34,105 bases of DNA from Bacteroidales bacterium (GTDB lineage Bacteria; Bacteroidota; Bacteroidia; Bacteroidales; UBA932). Position numbers and translations under genes: made by a program. Shown here one piece after another: positions 23,092 to 28,921 of the stretch. Location: assembly GCA_017551425.1 (NCBI GenBank), contig JAFZLQ010000064.1, positions 1-34,105 on the forward strand. Direction: 5' to 3'. The notes under the pieces were generated by a model. That model worked only from the letters and a program-made list of their open reading frames with translations, made no database searches and was not told where the DNA came from. How positions within the stretch are numbered: position 1 is the stretch's first letter; each line of letters opens with the position of its first letter.

Positions 23092-23862
23092 TTGGAACTT
23101 TTCTACTGCAAGAACGCCTCCGACGGCGTATTCACCCTCGATGAGGAAGAATCCGTCCACTGTGTAAGGGTATTGCGTCACAAGGCAGGAGAAAGAATCA
23201 ACGTGATCGACGGCAGCGGCACTCTCTACGTCTGCGAGTTGCTCGAAGCCAATCCCAAAGGCGCCGCCTGCAAAGTGCAGGTGGCGTCTTCGTGTTTCGG
23301 GGCGCACCCGTACAGGCTCACGATGGCCGTCTGCCCCACCAAGAACATAGACCGATACGAGTGGTTCTGCGAGAAGGCCACTGAGATAGGCGTGGACGTG
23401 ATCGCCACGGTCATAGGCGAGCACAGCGAGCGCAAGGTGGTGAAGACCGACCGCCTGCGCCGCCTGGTGCTGTCTGCCACCAAACAGTCGCTCAAAGGGG
23501 CCCTGCCGGAGATTCCCGAACCTGTAAGCGTACGGGATTTCATCCTCGGCGCGCCTTCAGACGCCGTCAAGCTCATCTGCTACTGCTTCGACGGAGACAA
23601 ACACAGCATACCGGAGATTCTTGCGTCGGAACGCTTCCATCGGAACAAGCCCCTCGCTCCAACCACCGTCACGCCCGACCCGATCGGGCATCTCCCGGAG
23701 ATAATGATCCTGATAGGCCCGGAGGGCGATTTCTCCCCCGCCGAGGCGGAGCTGGCGCTGGCAAGCGGATGGATACCCGTAACGCTGGGAAGCAGCCGCC
23801 TCCGCACGGAAACGGCCGCCCTGGTTGCGGTTACGCAGGTCTATACCTGCCTGGGAGACTGA
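23092..23862 (+). CDS. rsmE: 16S rRNA (uracil1498-N3)-methyltransferase RsmE
   Basis: A 256-aa SPOUT methyltransferase that methylates N3 of U1498 in 16S rRNA. An N-terminal PUA-like domain (ELFYCKNASDGVFTLDEEES, HCVRVLRHKAGERI) is followed by the SPOUT domain with KNIDRYEWFCEKATEIGVD, ATKQSLKGALPEI, ILIGPEGDFSPAE and LGSSRLRTETAAL; the last two build the SAM-binding knot. The start is TTG, immediately after the stop of the preceding lipoprotein gene, and no in-frame ATG exists before the conserved region. There is no promoter of its own, so it is presumably co-expressed with the lipoprotein. Its 3' end overlaps the convergent YhhN-family gene by 22 bases. Confidence 0.95.
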   Translation: MELFYCKNASDGVFTLDEEESVHCVRVLRHKAGERINVIDGSGTLYVCELLEANPKGAACKVQVASSCFGAHPYRLTMAVCPTKNIDRYEWFCEKATEIGVDVIATVIGEHSERKVVKTDRLRRLVLSATKQSLKGALPEIPEPVSVRDFILGAPSDAVKLICYCFDGDKHSIPEILASERFHRNKPLAPTTVTPDPIGHLPEIMILIGPEGDFSPAEAELALASGWIPVTLGSSRLRTETAALVAVTQVYTCLGD

Positions 23863-24542
23863 AGGATGAGCTTGCAGCTTCCTATTGCCAGGAGGCTCTG
23901 GGCCACGAGATAGGTGCTCATGACGCCGAATCCGCTCATGAAGGGGCTGAGGCCCTTGAAAGTGTTGATGGCGATGAGCGAATCCGAGAAGGTGAAGAGC
24001 AGGGCGCCGCAGAGGATTGTCCACCAGGCGCAGCCGCCAAAGCGGAGCGCGCCGCACAGGGCGCTGAAAATCAGCATCATAAGAGTGAACCCATAGACTG
24101 CCATAGGAGGCAGCAGGGCGCCGTTTACACCAATTATCAGAATAAGCGCGGCCGTGGCGGCGGCTCCGGCGGCTATGCCGGCTATCCACTGCCAGGCCTT
24201 GAGGCCCTTGAAGGAATGCCTGCCGCCGAACAGGGTGATATAGAATATGTGCCCGACAAGGAAGCTGCCTATCCCGCCGGCGAAGAACAGGAAGCCGTCC
24301 GGGATGAGCAGTGTGTCTCCGGCAAAGCCGAACAGCTGGGCGGAGACAAGAAGCCCGACCAGGGCGGTGTTACCTTTGAGCCGGGGCAGCAGCCAGGCCA
24401 GGGTGGTGACGCAGAGCAGCGGCATGAGGGCCGGCTTGACGGTTGCCTTGAGCACGTCGCTGATGAAACATCCGGTAAGGTTGAGGGCGCAGCAGACCAC
24501 GAAAAAGCATAGGGGCACAAGCCAGAGTCGGGAATTCTTCAT
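23841..24542 (-). CDS. YhhN family (lysoplasmalogenase-like) membrane protein
   Basis: A 233-aa polytopic membrane protein with about eight hydrophobic helices. YhhN/TMEM86 family features are ATVKPALMPLL near the N terminus, FGFAGDTLLIPDG and LFTFSDSLIAINTF in the last third, where conserved Asp residues are thought to form the active site. Animal and some bacterial members hydrolyse the vinyl ether bond of lysoplasmalogens; activity in this organism is inference. A -7 box TAATTTTG (24561-24568) lies 18 bases ahead of the ATG. It is divergent from the small membrane protein at 24595 and convergent with rsmE. Confidence 0.87.
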   Translation of the reverse strand: MKNSRLWLVPLCFFVVCCALNLTGCFISDVLKATVKPALMPLLCVTTLAWLLPRLKGNTALVGLLVSAQLFGFAGDTLLIPDGFLFFAGGIGSFLVGHIFYITLFGGRHSFKGLKAWQWIAGIAAGAAATAALILIIGVNGALLPPMAVYGFTLMMLIFSALCGALRFGGCAWWTILCGALLFTFSDSLIAINTFKGLSPFMSGFGVMSTYLVAQSLLAIGSCKLILQSPRQV

Positions 24543-24594
24543 TTGGGTATTCTTTTTCTACAAAATTAAGAAAGAATCGCTATTTTTGCAATCT

Positions 24595-24897
24595 ATGGCA
24601 CTGTTTAATTTTTTCGGTGACAGCGAGCACCGCGTCTTCAATTACAAACCCATCTACTACGATCCGGAGGAGGAAAAACGCCGCCAGATGTTCGGCGCCG
24701 TTGACGGTACGCTGGACAAAGAGAAGAAGGAGGGCACCTACGTCCCCGGCTCCTACATCAAGGGGGCCCTGCGCGACGGCGCCTACAGCCGCACCCGCAC
24801 CCACATGGGCAAGACCAGGACCATCATCGGCATAATCACCCTGCTGCTCATAGTCGCGGTGCTGTATTTCATCGCCAAATTCTATTCGATGCTGTAA
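24595..24897 (+). CDS. Small conserved membrane protein upstream of mutL
   Basis: A 100-aa protein starting MALFNFFGDSEHRVFNYKP, placed 6 bases after the -7 box TATTTTTG (24581-24588); the longer open frame upstream is non-coding. The N-terminal part is charged and soluble (YYDPEEEKRRQMFGAVDG), and one transmembrane helix (about 76-96, TIIGIITLLLIVAVLYFIAK) ends the protein. It resembles the small Bacteroidota proteins sometimes labelled riboflavin synthase beta subunit, a name the sequence does not support. Its stop codon overlaps the mutL start by one base, so the two are translationally coupled. Function unknown. Confidence 0.85.
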   Translation: MALFNFFGDSEHRVFNYKPIYYDPEEEKRRQMFGAVDGTLDKEKKEGTYVPGSYIKGALRDGAYSRTRTHMGKTRTIIGIITLLLIVAVLYFIAKFYSML

Positions 24898-26678
24898 TGG
24901 GACGTCTGAAGGTACTCCCCTCAAGCATCTCCAACATGATCGCAGCCGGCGAGGTGGTCCAACGCCCCGCCTCCGTGGTCAAAGAGCTGATGGAGAACGC
25001 CGTGGACGCCGGCGCCACCCGCGTTGACGTCGTCATAACAGATTCCGGCCGTACGCTCATCCAGGTCATAGACGACGGCTGCGGCATGAGCCCGTCAGAC
25101 GCCGTCCTCTGCTTCGAGCGCCACGCCACTTCCAAGATAGCCACTGCGGCAGACCTGGAGCGCATACTCACCTACGGTTTCCGCGGCGAGGCCCTCGCCA
25201 GCATAGCCGCCGTGGCGGAAGTCACCCTCCGCACACGCCGTCCCCAGGACGACACCGCCACCCAGGTGGTGATTGGCGGCGGAGAGGCCAGGACATCCAG
25301 CGTCTCCGCGCCCGTCGGCTCCAACTTTGCCGTGCGCAACCTCTTCTACAACACCCCCGCGCGCCGCAAGTTCCTCAAGAGCGACAACATAGAATTCAAG
25401 CACATACTCGACGAATTCACCCGCATAGCCATCCCCAGGCCCGACATCGCATTCTCCCTGAGCCACAACGGCAAGGAAGTCCTCGTGCTGCGCAAGGCCA
25501 AGGGCCTCAAATTCCGCATACTGGACATCCTGGGACGCAATGTGGTGGGCGAGGTCATAGACCTGTCGGCAGACACCTCCGTCGTACGCATAAGCGGATT
25601 CGCAGGCCGCCCGGAGAGCGCCCGCAAGACCCTCGGCAACCAGTTCTTCTTCGTGGGAGGCCGGTATTTCCGCAGCCCCTACCTGCACAAGGCCGTCATG
25701 AAGGCCTACGAGAACTTCATCCCAGAGGGCCTCACCCCGTCGTACTTCATCTTCCTGGAGGTTGACCCTTCCGCGGTTGACGTGAACATCCACCCCACAA
25801 AGACTGAAATAAAGTTCGAAGACGACAACGTCATCTTCCAGGTACTCAGCGCATGCGTGCGGGAGGCCCTGGGCAGGGGCAGCTTCAGCGCCGGGCTCGA
25901 CTTCGAATCGGCATCCGCAGGCGTGCAGTATCCCGCCTTCGGAAAGAGTTTCGCCGAATACAAACCGGTGAGCGAGCACAGCTTCGAGCCGGATCCGTCG
26001 TTCAACCCCTTCGACGACCGGCCCCAGGAGCCCCCGCAGCAGCCCGTCACGTACGGGGCAGGTCCCCTCAACCGCCGTCAGCAGGACGCATCGGCCCTGT
26101 TCCAGTCAGACCCGGCAACCGACGCCTTCGTGCTTCAGGGGCGCTACATAGTCAGCCGCGGCACCTCAGGCCTCATGATAATCAACATCAGGCGCGCCTG
26201 GGAGCGCATAATCTACGAGCGTTCGCTTGCCTCGCTCGGCGGCGGCGAGCATGTGAGCCAGACGGCGCTCTTCCCCGTACAGGTACAGGTCGGAGCGGCG
26301 CAGAGGCTCGTTTTCGATGACAATTTGTCACTCCTGAGGAGCCTCGGCTTCGACATCGCCCCGTCCGGCACGGACAGCATCCTGGTGAGCGGCGTGCCCG
26401 AGGGTTACAGCTGCGAACCGGGCAAGATAGAGCAGCTTGCAAGCGACCTGACGCTGGTTTTGTCCGACGGAGCCAGCGAGCTCGAGGAGGTCATGCGCCA
26501 GAAGACGGCGGCCAAATTCGCCATGCTTGCGGCGGCCAATTCCGACGTTCCCGCCACTCCGTCGGCCGTCAAACACCTGCTTGACACGCTTTTTGCATCA
26601 GGGAACGCCGAGTTCACGCCCAACGGCAAGCGCATAATCTCCGTACTGGGCGCGGACGAGATAGAAAAACGTTTTTAG
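24897..26678 (+). CDS. mutL: DNA mismatch repair protein MutL
   Basis: A 593-aa mismatch-repair ATPase that links mismatch recognition by MutS to strand removal. The GHKL ATPase is complete: MIAAGEVVQRPASVVKELME, NAVDAG, DDGCGM, TYGFRGEALASI, followed by the transducer domain to about residue 330 (VDVNIHPTKTEIKF). A Pro/Gln-rich linker spans about 365-400. The C-terminal dimerisation domain lacks the endonuclease metal ligands: the DQHAxxExxxxE site reads NIRRAWERIIYE (430-441), ACR reads AAK (538-540) and CPHGRP reads TPNGKR (574-579). It therefore probably does not nick DNA itself. It is coupled to the small membrane protein upstream and followed after three bases by the rhomboid gene. Confidence 0.96.
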   Translation: MGRLKVLPSSISNMIAAGEVVQRPASVVKELMENAVDAGATRVDVVITDSGRTLIQVIDDGCGMSPSDAVLCFERHATSKIATAADLERILTYGFRGEALASIAAVAEVTLRTRRPQDDTATQVVIGGGEARTSSVSAPVGSNFAVRNLFYNTPARRKFLKSDNIEFKHILDEFTRIAIPRPDIAFSLSHNGKEVLVLRKAKGLKFRILDILGRNVVGEVIDLSADTSVVRISGFAGRPESARKTLGNQFFFVGGRYFRSPYLHKAVMKAYENFIPEGLTPSYFIFLEVDPSAVDVNIHPTKTEIKFEDDNVIFQVLSACVREALGRGSFSAGLDFESASAGVQYPAFGKSFAEYKPVSEHSFEPDPSFNPFDDRPQEPPQQPVTYGAGPLNRRQQDASALFQSDPATDAFVLQGRYIVSRGTSGLMIINIRRAWERIIYERSLASLGGGEHVSQTALFPVQVQVGAAQRLVFDDNLSLLRSLGFDIAPSGTDSILVSGVPEGYSCEPGKIEQLASDLTLVLSDGASELEEVMRQKTAAKFAMLAAANSDVPATPSAVKHLLDTLFASGNAEFTPNGKRIISVLGADEIEKRF

Positions 26679-26681
26679 AGA

Positions 26682-27365
26682 ATGTCCTATTACTACCAGG
26701 AAAACCGCGGCGGATTCCTTTCCAGCATTCCGCCCGTCACCAGGAACCTGATTCTGGTCAACGTCATCATATTCGTCGCCACCATGGTCAACGAGAACTT
26801 CATGATCGGCACGTTCGGCCTGTTCTATCCCAGCTCCCAATTCTTCCACTGGTGGCAGGTCGTCACCCACATGTTCATGCACGGAGGCTTCTGGCACATC
26901 CTGTTCAACATGTACACCCTGTTCATCTTCGGTGTGGTGGTGGAGCGCATAATCGGCAGCAGGAAGTTCCTGCTGTTCTACTTCATCTGCGGCCTTGGCG
27001 CCGCCGCGCTGCAGATAGGCACACAGTATCTGGAGATGCAGGCGTTCATCAGCGCCGGAGCCACGCAGTCCATCGCGGCTCTCAAATCCACTCCTACCGT
27101 GGGTGCGTCCGGCGCAATCTACGGCGTTCTCATAGGCTACGCGATGCTCTTCCCCGAGTCGCGCATGACGCTCATCTTCCCGCCCGTGACGCTCAGCGCC
27201 AAGTGGATGGTCATAATCTTCGCCGCCATCGAGCTCTTTACGGGCGTTCTCGGCTGGGTTGACGGAGTCGCGCACTTCGCCCATCTCGGAGGCATGATCA
27301 TAGGCTGGCTGATGATACGCTGGTGGCGCAAACGAGGAGTCCTGTTCGAACATAACATATTATGA
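26682..27365 (+). CDS. Rhomboid family intramembrane serine protease
   Basis: A 227-aa polytopic membrane protein with about six helices. The catalytic dyad is Ser143 in GASGAIYG and His201 in HFAHLGGM. The conserved HMFMHGGFWHILFNMYTLF stretch forms loop 1 and the oxyanion side of the active site. It cleaves single-pass membrane proteins within the bilayer; substrates are unknown. A 30-residue segment between helices 3 and 4 (AFISAGATQSIAALKSTPTV) is longer than in E. coli GlpG. It lies in the mutL transcript and overlaps tsaC by four bases. Confidence 0.94.
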   Translation: MSYYYQENRGGFLSSIPPVTRNLILVNVIIFVATMVNENFMIGTFGLFYPSSQFFHWWQVVTHMFMHGGFWHILFNMYTLFIFGVVVERIIGSRKFLLFYFICGLGAAALQIGTQYLEMQAFISAGATQSIAALKSTPTVGASGAIYGVLIGYAMLFPESRMTLIFPPVTLSAKWMVIIFAAIELFTGVLGWVDGVAHFAHLGGMIIGWLMIRWWRKRGVLFEHNIL

Positions 27366-27925
27366 AAGAGCTGATTGCAGAGGCCGTCGGAGTACTCAAA
27401 GCCGGCGGCGTCATACTCTACCCCACCGATACCGTCTGGGGCATAGGCTGCGACGCCACCAATCCCGACGCCGTGGCCAAAGTCTTCGCCATCAAGAAGC
27501 GCAGCGAGGCAAAATCCCTTGTGCTGCTGGCATCCGACCTTGACATGGTTGCCCGGTACATACGGGAGATTCCGTCCATCGCCATAGACCTGGTAGAGGT
27601 GAACGACGCGCCCATGACCATAGTCTATCCGGGAGCCCAGGGGCTCGCGCCGGCCGTCGTCGCCGAGGACGGTTCCGTTGGAATCCGCATCCCGCAGAAC
27701 GAGTTCTGCGTGGAGCTGGCCCGCCGCCTGCGCGCTCCTCTGGTATCGACCTCCGCCAACATTTCCGGCGAGCCTGCACCCGCGCGTTTCAGCGAGATCG
27801 ACCCGGCGATAGTTTCCGCCGTCGATTGGGTCGCCCCCAAGAGGCTCGACGCCGGTGCCACCGGACGGCCGTCGCAGATCATCAAACTTGGTCTGCGGGG
27901 CGAAGTTGAAATAATTAGACCGTAG
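27362..27925 (+). CDS. tsaC: L-threonylcarbamoyladenylate synthase (TsaC/Sua5 family)
   Basis: A 187-aa YrdC-domain enzyme that makes threonylcarbamoyl-AMP from threonine, bicarbonate and ATP, the first step of t6A37 tRNA modification. Motifs include LYPTDTVWGIGCDA (nucleotide site), FAIKKRSEAKSLVLL, APMTIVYPG, VGIRIPQNEFC and PLVSTSANISGEPAP. It has only the YrdC domain, without the Sua5 C-terminal extension. It overlaps the rhomboid gene by four bases and ends the small-membrane-protein/mutL/rhomboid/tsaC run. A large inverted repeat follows directly. Confidence 0.95.
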   Translation: MKELIAEAVGVLKAGGVILYPTDTVWGIGCDATNPDAVAKVFAIKKRSEAKSLVLLASDLDMVARYIREIPSIAIDLVEVNDAPMTIVYPGAQGLAPAVVAEDGSVGIRIPQNEFCVELARRLRAPLVSTSANISGEPAPARFSEIDPAIVSAVDWVAPKRLDAGATGRPSQIIKLGLRGEVEIIRP

Positions 27926-27933
27926 AAAGCTGG

Positions 27934-28072
27934 CGATCAGTATCGATTTCTCCATCCTCGCTTCGCTCGCCCTCCCACAAGTGGGCCCCTCCCGGCACAC
28001 CGGGTTGCTTTTATAAGATTTGCCCTTCGGGGAGCGAGGGTGCTTACGATTCCGAAATCGACACTGATACGC
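27934..28072. repeat. Large imperfect inverted-repeat element between tsaC and the phosphoesterase
   Basis: The arms 27934-27950 and 28054-28072 (GTATCAGTGTCGATTTC type) pair at 17 of 19 positions with one bulge. Inside are further dyads: CCCAC/GTGGG (27974-27978 with 27981-27985), CCCGG/CCGGG (27991-27995 with 28000-28004), and CTCGCT-like tracts at both sides. It fills most of the 164-base gap. It could be a MITE-like unit or a structured 3' region for tsaC; no coding capacity is seen. Confidence 0.7.
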
Positions 28073-28089
28073 TAGGACCTTTATCCAAT

Positions 28090-28608
28090 ATGTATATAGG
28101 ACTGATTTCAGACACTCATGGGACTTTCAGCGAGCCATTCAGGGAGTTTCTTGCTCCTGTGGACGTTATATGGCACGCGGGGGACTGGGGCGGAGGCGAG
28201 GACTTCGTAAAGTCGATTTCGGATTTCAAGCCGGCGGTGGGCGTTTACGGCAACTGCGACGGCTACGACATCCGCTACCTGTATCCTGAATATCAGCTTC
28301 TTAAGGTACAGGGGCTGAGCATCCTGATGACTCATATTGGCGGCTCGCCGGGCCATTATTATCCCCAGGCGCGCAAGCTCATAGCTCAGTTCAAGCCCGA
28401 CGTTTTCATCTGCGGGCACTCCCATATCCTCAAGGTGATGAACGACGACGAATACGGTTTTCTGTACCTTAATCCGGGCGCCGCGGGGCTCCAGGGCTGG
28501 CAACTTGTGCGTACGGCCCTGCGCTTCAAGATAGAGGACGGGCAGATAAAAAACATGGAAGTCTTTGAATATCCGAAAAATAGTTCTACCTTTGCGGACC
28601 GTTTTTAA
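28090..28608 (+). CDS. YfcE/MJ0936-type metallophosphoesterase
   Basis: A 172-aa calcineurin-like phosphoesterase with all metal-site motifs: SDTHG (Asp8, His10), HAGDW (Asp32), GNCD (Asn55), THIGG (His82) and CGHSHI (His110, His112). Such proteins hydrolyse phosphodiesters using two metal ions; the physiological substrate is unknown. The family's usual length is 160-185 aa. It follows the inverted-repeat element, so it is probably not read from the tsaC transcript. The promoter of the next gene lies within its last codons. Confidence 0.93.
   Translation: MYIGLISDTHGTFSEPFREFLAPVDVIWHAGDWGGGEDFVKSISDFKPAVGVYGNCDGYDIRYLYPEYQLLKVQGLSILMTHIGGSPGHYYPQARKLIAQFKPDVFICGHSHILKVMNDDEYGFLYLNPGAAGLQGWQLVRTALRFKIEDGQIKNMEVFEYPKNSSTFADRF
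28564..28594 (+). promoter_or_regulatory. Promoter of the Cys-rich lipoprotein, inside the phosphoesterase gene
   Basis: TTTG (28564-28567), 19 bases, TACCTTTG (28587-28594): a near-ideal Bacteroidota promoter. The -7 box is 27 bases ahead of the ATG at 28622. Confidence 0.75.
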
Positions 28609-28621
28609 AATTTATTAGAAT

Positions 28622-28846
28622 ATGAAGAAAGTTGTTATTTCTATGGCTATCGCCGCTCTTTGCTTCTGCGCATGCTGCAACAACAACAGCAACAACCAGA
28701 ACCAGGGCGAGGCTGCAGAGGCCGAGGCAACCGAGTGCTGCGAAGGCACCGAGAAAGAGTGCACCGGCGAGTGCGCCAACTGCGAGAACGCAGAGGGCGA
28801 GTGCTCCGAGGGTGAGTGCTGCGGCAACTGCGAGAAGGCCGAGTAA
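28622..28846 (+). CDS. Cysteine-rich mini-lipoprotein
   Basis: A 74-aa protein starting MKKVVISMAIAALCFCACC, a lipoprotein signal with several candidate lipidation cysteines (14, 16, 18, 19). After an Asn/Gln-rich spacer, the mature region is acidic and carries nine Cys at 39, 40, 47, 51, 54, 61, 66, 67 and 70, in CxxC, CC and GECxNC patterns such as CTGECANCEN and ECCGNCEKAE. Almost all the rest is Glu, Ala, Gly and Asn. The pattern suggests a metal-binding or redox lipoprotein, but I do not recognise a named family. It has its own strong promoter and terminator, so it is a monocistronic, probably well-expressed gene. Confidence 0.8.
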   Translation: MKKVVISMAIAALCFCACCNNNSNNQNQGEAAEAEATECCEGTEKECTGECANCENAEGECSEGECCGNCEKAE

Positions 28847-28866
28847 TTTTTTTTACTCCTTACGGC

Positions 28867-28904
28867 ACAAAAAAAGACGCGGATTGCTCCGCGCCTTTTT
28901 TTTG
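28867..28904. terminator. Bidirectional rho-independent terminator
   Basis: A GC stem around CGCGGA/TCCGCG with loop TTGC (28876-28895) is flanked by seven A on the left and eight T on the right, so it can end both the Cys-rich lipoprotein transcript (+) and the convergent SusE/F-like gene (-). Confidence 0.9.
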
Positions 28905-28921
28905 TTATATCAGGCTCTGTC

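Noticed and set aside
24247..24594. N-terminal extension of the small membrane protein
   Set aside because: It is antisense to the YhhN-family gene and spans both divergent promoters; the conserved protein starts at 24595.
24595..24897. Naming this protein riboflavin synthase beta subunit
   Set aside because: Lumazine synthase is a 150-aa soluble enzyme; this is a 100-aa protein with a C-terminal membrane helix.
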